Source: JAAYHV01 sp964400515
Lineage (GTDB): Bacteria; Bacillota; Clostridia; Peptostreptococcales; Anaerovoracaceae
Assembly (NCBI GenBank): GCA_964400515.1
Contig: CAYNTJ010000001.1
Location: 304,998 to 368,997 of the forward strand
Length of the DNA stretch: 64,000 nucleotides
Direction: 5' to 3'
Part shown: one piece after another, positions 42,021 to 50,967 of the stretch
Layout: every line of letters begins with the position of its first letter
Position numbering within the stretch: the stretch's first letter is position 1
Position numbers and translations under genes: made by a program
The notes under the pieces: model-generated
Databases searched by the model: none
Told to the model about the DNA's origin: nothing
Seen by the model: only the letters and a program-made list of their open reading frames with translations

Positions 42021-42497
42021 ATGTTTAAAGGTAATAAAATAGATGAAAGAGAAAAAATGGAAATGTATAAAATCGAACATTATGCTTTTTGGCTTCTGTA
42101 TTGGGGTATTTTAATCAGCATATTGGTACAAATGATTTTCTTTGATGCAAATTTCAAATCAATAGCAGGAGAATGGATAGTATTTGTGCTGTGTTCATTG
42201 TCAGTATCCATTGCATATGCCAAAGGCGGTCATTATGATTATTTTACCAAGCCGGGAATAAAATCCTCATTGATATACTCATTAATAGCTACTCTTATAT
42301 ATGATGTCTTAATGGGATCATACTTGTATTTAAATAATCATTATTATAATACTGTGGGATTACTATTTACGATGCTTTTTCAAACCATTTTTATTTTCTC
42401 GGTAATTTTAGTAACCTTATTACTGGTGGGTAACTATGTCAAGAAGAAAAGAAAAAAGCTGGAAAACGAATATGATACCACATCAGAAGAGCTTTAA
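42021..42497 (+). CDS. Membrane protein of DUF6773-like type
   Basis: This 158-residue protein has four predicted helices (about 22-44, 50-68, 78-100, 112-140) after a polar start GNKIDEREKMEMYKIEH, and ends in a basic-acidic tail. Proteins of this look follow small XRE regulators in many Firmicutes; their function is not known. It begins three bases after the regulator stop. Confidence 0.7.
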   Translation: MFKGNKIDEREKMEMYKIEHYAFWLLYWGILISILVQMIFFDANFKSIAGEWIVFVLCSLSVSIAYAKGGHYDYFTKPGIKSSLIYSLIATLIYDVLMGSYLYLNNHYYNTVGLLFTMLFQTIFIFSVILVTLLLVGNYVKKKRKKLENEYDTTSEEL

Positions 42498-42510
42498 GAG
42501 CTCTTTTTTT
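42487..42510 (+). terminator. Terminator overlapping the DUF6773-like gene end
   Basis: AAGAGCT, TTAAG loop with the stop codon inside, AGCTCTT and a run of eight or nine T. Confidence 0.75.
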
Positions 42511-42539
42511 TTACATTCATCTTGGCAATATGATATAAT
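42510..42539 (+). promoter_or_regulatory. Promoter of the glycosyltransferase fusion gene
   Basis: TTTACA (42510-42515), 18 bases, TATAAT (42534-42539) with extended TGA before it. The ATG is at 42565. Confidence 0.6.
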
Positions 42540-42564
42540 CTATAATAACCACGAGGAGGTAATT

Positions 42565-45500
42565 ATGTCGATAAAAGCTTTTAACCCTATAGTATCAGTT
42601 GTGATGCCCCTGTATAACATGGAAAAATATTTGGATGATGGATTAGTTACAATCATTAATCAAACCATAGGAATAGACAACATTCAGGTTATCTTCATGG
42701 ATGATGGAAGCACGGATAGCACCCCGGAAATATGTAAAAAATATTGCGAGAGATATCCCGAAAACATCGAGTACCATTATCAAGAGAACAGCGGCATAGG
42801 TTGCGCAAGAAATAAAGGAGCTCAATTCGCCCAGGGTAAATATATAAATTTCTTTGATGCCGATGATAAGTGGTCTTTAGATGCATTTGAAAACATGGTG
42901 AACTTTTTAGAAGCTCACAGCGATGAGATAGATATGGTAGCGGCCCATGTGTCATACTTTGAAAGACAAACAGGTTTTAAACATTATGGAGATTTCAGAT
43001 TCAAAGGGGACCGAATTATTGACATCGAAGAAGAACCCGAGGCCATTCAGCTTGCAGTTTGTTCAATTATTATTAAAAAAGAAATAATGGAAAAATTGCA
43101 ATTCGATGAAAGGCTGCGCTTTGCCGAAGATCAGCCCTTTGTTTCAAGACTTGTTACTTTTAAGGGCAAATATGGTGCCTTAAGCTCTGCAATTCATTAT
43201 TACAGAAAGCACTTTGAAAACAATTCATTCCAAGACACCAGAAGGCTTTCTAAAATCAGATTTTTGAAGCACCCTTGGTTAAACATCGGAGAGCTCATAG
43301 ATTTTTCAATAAACAAGTACGGAGAAGTGTTACCTTATCATAGACATGTAATCATGTATGATTTGTCATGGGTTTTTATAACGGAAAATGCCACCGAAAT
43401 ATTAACGGCGGAAGAAAAGGAAAGATATTTAAAAAAGATTCATGAGCTACTCCAATATGTTGATGATGAGATTATTATAAATCAAAAGAATATGAAGCTT
43501 AGGCATAAAATATATGCGCTAAAGCAAAAATACAACAGTGAATTAAACGGCAGCTTAGTATTCAAGGATAACATGTTATATTTTAATGGCATCCCATTAT
43601 TCAGCTTTACCGGCAAGTACTGTTTCTTATTGAAAACATGCAGAAAAACCCTAAAGGGTGAAATAATATTAGAGGGAACCACTAATCTATCTTTAATTGA
43701 CAGCAATTTAAAACTGGTGTTAAGTGAAAATGTAAAGGATTATAAAATCAGATTGTTCAGCGAACAAAACAGAATTAAATATTCCTATGACGGAAATATA
43801 ATATATGATGGGACTGCTTTTGAAATAGTATTAACATCCATACCTAATGAAGGTTTTTGTTGCCTTTATGAAAGTGATTTCTGGGGCAAAATACCCCTTT
43901 TGGCATATACCTCCAAGGGTTTTAGCAAAACCAACTATCTAGCCGGAATAACAGTTACTAACAATCTTATACTTCCCAGCTGTTTTGATAATCTATATAG
44001 TTTTCCGTTAACTATAAGCGGAAGAAATCTAACCATCATTAATCGTAATAATGAGCAGGATAGTATTAGGGATAAATGCATAAAGCAAATGGATTTCTTT
44101 AACATCATTGATTCTCCTGAATACAGGGAATTAACAGAAGAAGAAACAGCTCAACTGGAAAACTTTTGGAAGCCCTATGAATTTGCATATAAACCCATCA
44201 GCTGGCAATACAGCAAAATCTATACAAATTGCAGAAAACAATTTGATGTAAGATACATACCGGAAGACCTTCAAAAATACTATTTCAGTGCATATTACAT
44301 GGATAATGACTATGTAAAAGCTTTTGATGACAAAAACTATTATGACTTGGTATTACCCATGCTAAATCGCCCTAAAACCATAGTTCATAAAATAGACAAT
44401 GCCTTTTTTGACGGTGACATGAATAGTATTGATGTAACAAAAGCCGCTAAGCTTTGTATTAAATGCAGAAATTCCACCGGCAATAAAATTGGCCCCGTAA
44501 TTAAACCATCCATTAGGACCAGCGGTGGCTCCGGAATAATAGTTGTGGATAAGACTATGGATGTTAATGAAATCTCCTATATACTTGGAAGTTTTAGAGA
44601 AAATATAATTGTACAGTCCTTTATTACGCAGCATAAAGAAATGTCAAAGGTTCATGCCTCTTCTGTAAACACACTAAGAGTCATGTCATATTTACATAAA
44701 AGCGAATGTAAAATCCTGGCAGGCTGCATGCGAATGGGTCAGAACAATTCTTTGCTGGATAATGCAGGCTTAGGAGGCTTAAGCTGTAGGGTTTCACCTG
44801 AAGGAATTTGTTCTTCTCCCCTCTATGATAAAAAAGGACACATATATGAGACCCACCCCCAAGGCTTTATTCCGGATGGTTTTGTAGTTCCCTCATATGA
44901 TAAACTAGTAGATACAATTAAAAGAACTCATGCCAAATTCCCTCAATTAAAGCTGATATCTTGGGATTTTGCAATAGATGCCCAGGGAGATCCGGTATTC
45001 ATAGAATGGAATATGAAGGGAGACACTCAAATACTTCAATTTTCCAACGGACCACTTTGGGGGGATTATACGAGGGAAATTCTGGATAATTTCTTTTCCA
45101 ATACGGGTAAAACTCATAGCCATATGAATGTACAATACCTAGAGCTCCTTGATAATATCAAAGTCATAGGGTGCAACGAGGGGACGAGTAAAGTGGAAAT
45201 ACTAAGGGAAATCAACGGAAAACCCGTTACAGAAATAGTTCACAGAGCGTTTTTTAATAATAACGACATAACCGAAGTGATAATGCAAGACTCCATCGAA
45301 ACAATCGGATATCAGGCCTTTTTAGGATGTAGAAACCTAAGTAAAATTAAGCTGTCAAACAAATTAAAGGTAATATCTGACGGTTGTTTTACTTCATGTA
45401 AAAGTCTTATCAGTATAGTGCTTCCTGACAGCGTTAGAGTTATAAAAATGCAAGCATTCAGTTTTTGCAGTAATCTATCAGAAATAGAATTACCGAATTC

Positions 45501-45831
45501 ATTAAAAACTTTAAGCTACGGAACTTTTAAGAATTGCACAAAGCTTAAAACCGTAAGCTTAGGATTAAATGTCAGAATAATAGAAAACAAGGCTTTTGAA
45601 AATTGTAAAGGACTTAGGGAAATAATTGGTCTTGAGAATCTTCAAGTAATAGAAAGATATGCATTTAGAAACTGTAATAAGCTATTTATTGAAAAATCCC
45701 GTTTAAACAACATTAAGCTTGGATATAAGGCTATACCTTCCATGGAAAGCAAAGGAAAAGCTTCATTGCCTAAAAAGAATAAGAAAAAATCTTTGTTTAA
45801 CAGATTAATTAAAAAAGTTAAAAGCCATTAA
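42565..45831 (+). CDS. GT2 glycosyltransferase - ATP-grasp - leucine-rich-repeat fusion
   Basis: This 1088-residue protein joins three recognisable units. Residues about 8-250 are a GT-A family 2 glycosyltransferase (VSVVMPLYN, MDDGSTD at 45-51, DADD at 98-101). A beta-rich linker (about 340-520) resembles those of teichoic-acid glycosyltransferases. Residues about 590-850 look like the sugar-transfer-associated ATP-grasp family (KPSIRTSGGSGI, VHASSVNTLRVM, FIEWNMKGD with the metal-binding Glu/Asn). Residues about 855-1055 are BspA-type leucine-rich repeats (VTEIVHRAFFNN, IETIGYQAFLGC, VRVIKMQAFSFC), and the end is strongly basic. No signal peptide or membrane helix, so it is cytoplasmic. It probably decorates a surface polymer. 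It starts at AGGAGG-ATG, 11 bases before a histidine kinase gene. Confidence 0.85.
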   Translation: MSIKAFNPIVSVVMPLYNMEKYLDDGLVTIINQTIGIDNIQVIFMDDGSTDSTPEICKKYCERYPENIEYHYQENSGIGCARNKGAQFAQGKYINFFDADDKWSLDAFENMVNFLEAHSDEIDMVAAHVSYFERQTGFKHYGDFRFKGDRIIDIEEEPEAIQLAVCSIIIKKEIMEKLQFDERLRFAEDQPFVSRLVTFKGKYGALSSAIHYYRKHFENNSFQDTRRLSKIRFLKHPWLNIGELIDFSINKYGEVLPYHRHVIMYDLSWVFITENATEILTAEEKERYLKKIHELLQYVDDEIIINQKNMKLRHKIYALKQKYNSELNGSLVFKDNMLYFNGIPLFSFTGKYCFLLKTCRKTLKGEIILEGTTNLSLIDSNLKLVLSENVKDYKIRLFSEQNRIKYSYDGNIIYDGTAFEIVLTSIPNEGFCCLYESDFWGKIPLLAYTSKGFSKTNYLAGITVTNNLILPSCFDNLYSFPLTISGRNLTIINRNNEQDSIRDKCIKQMDFFNIIDSPEYRELTEEETAQLENFWKPYEFAYKPISWQYSKIYTNCRKQFDVRYIPEDLQKYYFSAYYMDNDYVKAFDDKNYYDLVLPMLNRPKTIVHKIDNAFFDGDMNSIDVTKAAKLCIKCRNSTGNKIGPVIKPSIRTSGGSGIIVVDKTMDVNEISYILGSFRENIIVQSFITQHKEMSKVHASSVNTLRVMSYLHKSECKILAGCMRMGQNNSLLDNAGLGGLSCRVSPEGICSSPLYDKKGHIYETHPQGFIPDGFVVPSYDKLVDTIKRTHAKFPQLKLISWDFAIDAQGDPVFIEWNMKGDTQILQFSNGPLWGDYTREILDNFFSNTGKTHSHMNVQYLELLDNIKVIGCNEGTSKVEILREINGKPVTEIVHRAFFNNNDITEVIMQDSIETIGYQAFLGCRNLSKIKLSNKLKVISDGCFTSCKSLISIVLPDSVRVIKMQAFSFCSNLSEIELPNSLKTLSYGTFKNCTKLKTVSLGLNVRIIENKAFENCKGLREIIGLENLQVIERYAFRNCNKLFIEKSRLNNIKLGYKAIPSMESKGKASLPKKNKKKSLFNRLIKKVKSH

Positions 45832-45841
45832 GAGGATATTT

Positions 45842-47821
45842 ATGAAGAAAAAAGTTGCAACCATATTATCAATATTTGTATTAGTAATTCTTGTTGTAAA
45901 AGGCATAGATGTTACTATTAAATATGAGATGAATATTATTGATTATATAAAATATTCACTTCCTTTAAATGCAGAAGAAGAGGAATATTTAAGGAAAAAT
46001 GATATCACATACGGAATAGACATTAAGGATGCCCCATTTTCCTATGTTTCATCGGAAAATGATCAAAACACAGGAATCCTGGTGGATTATTTCAATCAAC
46101 TATCCGTCACATTGGAAAAGGGATTTACCGGGGTAACATACGAGAATTACGATTTGGCAAAAAGCTTAATTGACAGAGAGATAAGTGCAGCTATATTTAG
46201 TAAAACCAAGCATAATGAAGATGTATTCCTATTTACCGAACCCCTATATACATCCTATAGCAAGGTATTAGTTAGAAACGAATCCGATTTTCAAAGATTA
46301 GAGGATGTAAATAATATCAGCATAGCAGTCGTTGCCGGGTCTCTAACCCACCATTATGCCAATGAATTTTTTAAAAACAACGAAAGCGTTGATTTAATAT
46401 TGGTAAAAGACTTAAGCGAATGCCTTTACCTCCTTGGCATGAATCAAGTAGATGCCATTGCGGGTAACGAAACTAAGATTTCTTATGAATTAAACGAGGC
46501 CATAAAGGATAAGAAATTTCGCTTTCTAAACAACTCCATATATTCAGAAGACATTTCCGTTGCCGTGAACAAGGATGACGAAATACTATACAGCATATTA
46601 AACAAAGGAATTCTTGAATTAAAAGAAAACAACCAATATATGCATATTCATTCCAAATGGTTCGGAAGCTTTATGCCTGAGGTTAAAGATGTCTCAGACT
46701 ATAACTATATCAGTAATATAATTATTCTCATTATCGCTATAGTTTTTGTATTGGGAAGCTGGAATTATGTTATTTCATTAAGGGTAGAAGAAAGAACTAA
46801 GGAATTAAACGAAAGCAAAAATGAACTAAAGGATATCATAGATTCTTTACATGATGGTATTATAGTCTATAACGACGATGGAATTATACAGGAATGTAAC
46901 AAGGTCATAATAAATATGATTGGATTCAAAAGAGACGAACTCGCCAAATCCAAATTAGAAAGTATAGAAAAATTAAGGCCTTTTATCGACCATATAAACG
47001 AAAAGGATCCCTTTTCTTTTAATCAGTATTATTATCTGGTAACCCAAAGAAAACTGGACACCTTGGAAAATATGAATCTATTCATTATCAAGGACTACAC
47101 CGAAAGATATAAACATGAATTCATAAACAGACAGGATGCCAAAATGATAGCGGTGGGGGAACTTTCTGCCGGATTAGCTCACGAAATAAGGAACCCTTTG
47201 GGTCTTATAAAGAACTATCTCTTCGTACTCGGGGATAAAAATAATGATGACTTTAGCAAGCATGCCATATCTGTAATTGACGATTCCGTTAAGAGAATAC
47301 ATGGTTTGATCAATAATTTGCTTAATTTTTCTAAACTCTCCAGGGAAGAAAACAAAGAAATCGACTTGTCCAAATTAGTTGACTCAATAATTTTGTTGGA
47401 AAAGAAAAACCTAGAAGACAGCAATGTTATCTTTACCGTAAACAAGCCAAAGGATTTACCAAATAAGCTTTTATTAAATGAAGATGTGTTGAAATTATCA
47501 ATTGTAAACCTTATAAACAACAGCATCGATGCCTTTTCTGATTGCTCAAATTGTACTAAAAAGATAATTCTGGAATTTTATCTAAAAAACAACAATCTTT
47601 ATATAATCTTCCAGGATAACGGAATGGGAATACCTAAAGAAAACATAGAAAAGATATTTAACCCCTTTTTCACCACAAAGGATTCGGGTACGGGTCTCGG
47701 TCTATATATGTTGACATCGGAGCTAAGGGCGATAGGCGGAAGCATAACCTGTGAAAGCGTTGTAAACGAAGGAACAACCTTCAAAATTAAGATACCGGTT
47801 AAAGGAGTAGAGAATGAATAA
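45842..47821 (+). CDS. Sensor histidine kinase with periplasmic solute-binding domain and PAS domain
   Basis: This 659-residue kinase has an N-terminal helix (about 5-22), an external SBP-type amino-acid/solute-binding domain (about 45-275; NDITYGIDIKDAPFSY, GILVDYF, VVAGSLTHHY), a second helix (about 285-310), a PAS domain (about 325-420), the phospho-acceptor His in GLAHEIRNPLGLIKN and an ATPase domain with NLINNSIDAF, DNGMGIP and GTGLGLYM. Its binding domain likely senses an external solute directly. It overlaps the NtrC-type regulator by eight bases. Confidence 0.93.
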   Translation: MKKKVATILSIFVLVILVVKGIDVTIKYEMNIIDYIKYSLPLNAEEEEYLRKNDITYGIDIKDAPFSYVSSENDQNTGILVDYFNQLSVTLEKGFTGVTYENYDLAKSLIDREISAAIFSKTKHNEDVFLFTEPLYTSYSKVLVRNESDFQRLEDVNNISIAVVAGSLTHHYANEFFKNNESVDLILVKDLSECLYLLGMNQVDAIAGNETKISYELNEAIKDKKFRFLNNSIYSEDISVAVNKDDEILYSILNKGILELKENNQYMHIHSKWFGSFMPEVKDVSDYNYISNIIILIIAIVFVLGSWNYVISLRVEERTKELNESKNELKDIIDSLHDGIIVYNDDGIIQECNKVIINMIGFKRDELAKSKLESIEKLRPFIDHINEKDPFSFNQYYYLVTQRKLDTLENMNLFIIKDYTERYKHEFINRQDAKMIAVGELSAGLAHEIRNPLGLIKNYLFVLGDKNNDDFSKHAISVIDDSVKRIHGLINNLLNFSKLSREENKEIDLSKLVDSIILLEKKNLEDSNVIFTVNKPKDLPNKLLLNEDVLKLSIVNLINNSIDAFSDCSNCTKKIILEFYLKNNNLYIIFQDNGMGIPKENIEKIFNPFFTTKDSGTGLGLYMLTSELRAIGGSITCESVVNEGTTFKIKIPVKGVENE

Positions 47822-49175
47822 TAAACAAGGTTATAAAATAATAATAGTGGACGATGAGTTGGAATATCAAAAAATCACTTCCCTAATATTGGAAAATGCC
47901 GGATATAATACTGTAACCTTTTCCAGCGGTAAGGATGCTTTGGATTATCTAAACTCTAATATAGCAGACTTGGTGATAACAGATTTAAAAATGCCTGGAA
48001 TTTCAGAGATTGAACTAATAAAGGAAATAAAGAAAAAAAATTATGAAACCGATATACTTGTAGTTACCGCCTTCGGAAGCATAGAAAGTGCCGTCGAAGC
48101 TATGAAAATAGGTGCTTCGGAATACTTCATTAAAAGTGAAGAACCGGCGGATTTACTTATAAAAATCGATCGCTTGGCAAAAATAAGCAGATTGGAAAAG
48201 AAGAGTAACATCCTTATAAAAAACCAAAATACCCATGAAGCATTTTTGGAAACAAAAAGTCGTAAGTACAAAGATGTTATTGATATGTGCAATAAAACAG
48301 CCAATACGGGTATAAATATATTATTGCTCGGAGAATCCGGAGTGGGTAAAGAGGTAATCGCAAACTATATTCACAGCATTAGCGATAGAGCAAGTGAACC
48401 CTTTGTTCCTGTTAATTGTCAGGTATTTCCGGAAGGGGTAATTGAATCAGAACTGTTTGGTCACGAAAAGGGTTCTTTTACAGGGGCAATAGAGAGCCGA
48501 ATAGGAAAGTTTGAAGAAGCAAATTACGGTACTTTATTTTTGGATGAAATCTGTGACCTGCCTATTTCCACCCAGGGAAAACTACTTAGAGCTTTGGAAA
48601 CAAGAAGAATCGAAAGAATCGGCGGAAATAAATTAATAGACTTGGACGTTAGATTTATTTCAGCTACAAACAAATCGCCCTTCAAGGAAATAGAAAACCA
48701 AAATTTTAGGGAAGACTTATTATATAGAATAAACACTTTGACCATAACTATCCCGCCCCTTAGGGAAAGGACAGAAGATCTGCCTGCATTAATAGAATTC
48801 TTTATTCATAAGATTCAAAATGATCAAAAGAAGTCAATAAAGCATATCGAGGATAATGTAATGGAATATCTTTTAACCTATAACTATCCGGGTAATGTAA
48901 GGGAACTAAGGAATTTAATTGAGCGTTTGGTGGCATTAAGTGATGATGGAGTTATCACAAGTAAAGAATTATTCATACAAAAGAAAGGTGATTGTATAGA
49001 AAACATAGTAGATACCAGTAAGGATTTAAGAGAAGCAAGGGCAGAATTTGAAAAAGCCTATATAATAGCTTTATTTAAAAAATCAAACGGTAATGTAACT
49101 ATTTGCGCCGAGAAACTTGGTATAACCCCCAGACAACTAAGAAATAAATTGGCCCAATATAAAATAGCAAAATAG
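47814..49175 (+). CDS. NtrC-family sigma-54-dependent response regulator
   Basis: This 453-residue regulator has a receiver domain with phospho-Asp in LVITDLKMPG (about residue 53), a sigma-54 AAA+ domain (about 140-380; GESGVGKE, the GSFTGA contact loop with Ser in place of the second Ala, LFLDEICDLP, and LLYRIN arginine finger) and a Fis-type helix-turn-helix end (NGNVTICAEKLGITPRQLRNKL). The serine variant GSFTGA is also found in working activators. It follows the kinase gene and faces a -24/-12 promoter. Confidence 0.94.
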   Translation: MNNKQGYKIIIVDDELEYQKITSLILENAGYNTVTFSSGKDALDYLNSNIADLVITDLKMPGISEIELIKEIKKKNYETDILVVTAFGSIESAVEAMKIGASEYFIKSEEPADLLIKIDRLAKISRLEKKSNILIKNQNTHEAFLETKSRKYKDVIDMCNKTANTGINILLLGESGVGKEVIANYIHSISDRASEPFVPVNCQVFPEGVIESELFGHEKGSFTGAIESRIGKFEEANYGTLFLDEICDLPISTQGKLLRALETRRIERIGGNKLIDLDVRFISATNKSPFKEIENQNFREDLLYRINTLTITIPPLRERTEDLPALIEFFIHKIQNDQKKSIKHIEDNVMEYLLTYNYPGNVRELRNLIERLVALSDDGVITSKELFIQKKGDCIENIVDTSKDLREARAEFEKAYIIALFKKSNGNVTICAEKLGITPRQLRNKLAQYKIAK

Positions 49176-49184
49176 CAAAGCTTA

Positions 49185-49228
49185 GGAAATGAATTTCCCT
49201 TTTTAGGGGAAATTTATTTCCGTTTTTT
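49185..49228 (+). terminator. Terminator after the NtrC-type regulator
   Basis: GGAAATGAATTTCCCT, TTTTA, GGGGAAATTTATTTCC then six T. It separates the regulatory genes from the transporter operon. Confidence 0.85.
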
Positions 49229-49243
49229 ATTATGTATGGCAAC

Positions 49244-49271
49244 TTGATATTTTAATCCCCTTTATTATCAA
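49244..49271 (+). promoter_or_regulatory. Candidate upstream activator site
   Basis: TTGATA (49244-49249) and TATCAA (49266-49271) form an inverted repeat with a 16-base centre, 60-86 bases upstream of the inferred start of the sigma-54 promoter. It is a possible regulator site but short. Confidence 0.3.
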
Positions 49272-49303
49272 CGAATTTACCAAATAATCTAATGAAAGCT
49301 TTT

Positions 49304-49318
49304 TGGCATATTATTTGC
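49304..49318 (+). promoter_or_regulatory. Sigma-54 (-24/-12) promoter of the TRAP operon
   Basis: TGGCATATTATTTGC: GG at 49305-49306 and GC at 49317-49318 with the required ten bases between. Transcription would start near 49330, 33 bases ahead of the dctP ATG. It is the only clear sigma-54 promoter I found. Confidence 0.85.
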
Positions 49319-49362
49319 TTATTATCAAACTAGTAATATATTTAAAGAAAGGACGTAAAAAA

Positions 49363-50388
49363 ATGAAGAAATTATTAGTATTATTATTGGCACTTGTAAT
49401 GTGCTTGGCAACCTTCACTTCATGTGGTAACTCATCAGATGAAGGAAACGGAGAAGTTGAATATCCGATTACTATTAAAATCGGACACACTGACTCTTCT
49501 CAAAGATCTACTCACACTTGGAGCGTTTGGTTAGGTGAATACCTTGAAGAGCAAGCTCCAGGAAAATTTGTTGTAGAGGTTTATCCTGACGGACAGTTGG
49601 GTGATTCACCGGACTTAGTTGCGGGACTTGGTCTTGGAACAGTTAACATGGTATTTGACCTTTCATCTGTTTTCACCACAGTAGCAGGACCTGCTTCCAG
49701 CTGTATAGATTTACCTTATTTATATCCTTCATATGAGGATTGGGTAGCCGGTACTTTTGAAAACGGAGGACTTGAATTATTTAACGAAACTATTGAAGAT
49801 TCCGATTTCTATTGTATAGATATGTATTATAACGGAATGAGACAGGTTATCAGTAGAGACAAACATTACCATAATTCTGCTGATTTAAACGGTCAGAAGG
49901 TTCGTATCGCACAAAACGATCTAAACATTGCCATCTGGGATGCCATGGGTGCTAATCCTACTCCTATGGCTTGGGGAGAAGTTGTTACTTCATTATCCCA
50001 AGGTCAAATCAATGCATTAGACCATTCTTTAGGCGTATTTAATGATTTTAATCTACATGAAATAGCACCATATGTTACATTAACTAATCATGCATCTTCT
50101 CCTTTCCCTGTTGTATGCTCTAAGACTTGGATAGAATCTCTTCCAACAGAGGATAGAGAGATCCTAGAAGAAGGCGTTCATCTAATGTGTCAACAACAAA
50201 GAGATGAAGAAAGAGCTAAGGAAGCAGGATATTTGGAAAGATTCGAAAACGAAGGCGCTACAGTTGAAGAGCTAACTGCTGATGAAGTTGAAGCTTTCAA
50301 AGAAGCTGTTAAACCTGTATATGACAAAATGCGTGAAGAAGTTGGGAACGAAATGGTTGACAAATGGTTGGCCACAGTTCCTGAATAA
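49363..50388 (+). CDS. dctP: TRAP transporter solute-binding protein DctP
   Basis: This 341-residue protein of the TRAP DctP family has a lipoprotein-type signal (LALVMCLATFTSC, Cys near 22), VEVYPDGQLGD and the conserved YYNGMRQVIS...GQKVRIAQN region in which an Arg binds the carboxylate of the solute. It captures an organic acid outside the cell for DctQM. The ATG follows AAAGAAAGGACG; the in-frame start at 49303 would begin within the -24 box. A strong hairpin after it may raise its mRNA level above the permeases. Confidence 0.93.
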   Translation: MKKLLVLLLALVMCLATFTSCGNSSDEGNGEVEYPITIKIGHTDSSQRSTHTWSVWLGEYLEEQAPGKFVVEVYPDGQLGDSPDLVAGLGLGTVNMVFDLSSVFTTVAGPASSCIDLPYLYPSYEDWVAGTFENGGLELFNETIEDSDFYCIDMYYNGMRQVISRDKHYHNSADLNGQKVRIAQNDLNIAIWDAMGANPTPMAWGEVVTSLSQGQINALDHSLGVFNDFNLHEIAPYVTLTNHASSPFPVVCSKTWIESLPTEDREILEEGVHLMCQQQRDEERAKEAGYLERFENEGATVEELTADEVEAFKEAVKPVYDKMREEVGNEMVDKWLATVPE

Positions 50389-50398
50389 AACAAAACAT

Positions 50399-50425
50399 AA
50401 TATCGAGGGCTTAGCCCTCGATATT
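50399..50425 (+). other. Intercistronic hairpin between dctP and dctQ
   Basis: AATATCGAGGGC, TTA loop, GCCCTCGATATT: a perfect 12-bp stem without a U run. It fits an mRNA-stabilising or partial-termination element that gives more binding protein than permease. Confidence 0.7.
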
Positions 50426-50448
50426 ATATCTATAAAGGGGGAAAGATT

Positions 50449-50967
50449 TTGAATAAAGAAAAAAACAAATTCATTGCCACAATAAACAAGACAGAAGACA
50501 TATGCTTGGTTGTTATGTTTGCGGCAATGGTAGGAATAATATTTTTTCAAGTAATAATGAGATATGTGTTTAACAATTCCCTATCTTGGTCCGAAGAACT
50601 TGGTAAATTTATCTTTGTATGGATTTCTTGGCTTGGAATAAGTATTGGGCAAAGAAGAAATGAACATATAAAAATAACCATGCTAGTGGATAAGTTACCG
50701 CCTATGGGTCAAAAAATTGCAGAAATTATTTCCGATATTATATTGATTATTATATGTCTTGTGACGCTTTACTATGCTATTATACTAGTTCAAACCCAAG
50801 TTAAAGTTCCATACGCCGGAATCAAGATAAGTACAGCTTGGGGTTATCTATCCTTGGTATTGGGATGCGGATTTATAAGTCTACGATTATTTGCCAATAT
50901 ATTCAAGGATATAAAAGAATTAATTTCTCATAAGAATACTCCTTTTCTAAAAGGAGGTGACCAATAA
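50449..50967 (+). CDS. dctQ: TRAP transporter small permease DctQ
   Basis: This 172-residue protein has four helices and the family segment FQVIMRYVFNNSLSWSEELGKFIFVWISWLG. A TTG start at 50449 follows AAAGGGGGAAAG, and no suitable ATG precedes the first helix. It assembles with DctM. It ends in an AGGAGGTGA site that serves dctM, with one base of overlap. Confidence 0.92.
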   Translation: MNKEKNKFIATINKTEDICLVVMFAAMVGIIFFQVIMRYVFNNSLSWSEELGKFIFVWISWLGISIGQRRNEHIKITMLVDKLPPMGQKIAEIISDIILIIICLVTLYYAIILVQTQVKVPYAGIKISTAWGYLSLVLGCGFISLRLFANIFKDIKELISHKNTPFLKGGDQ

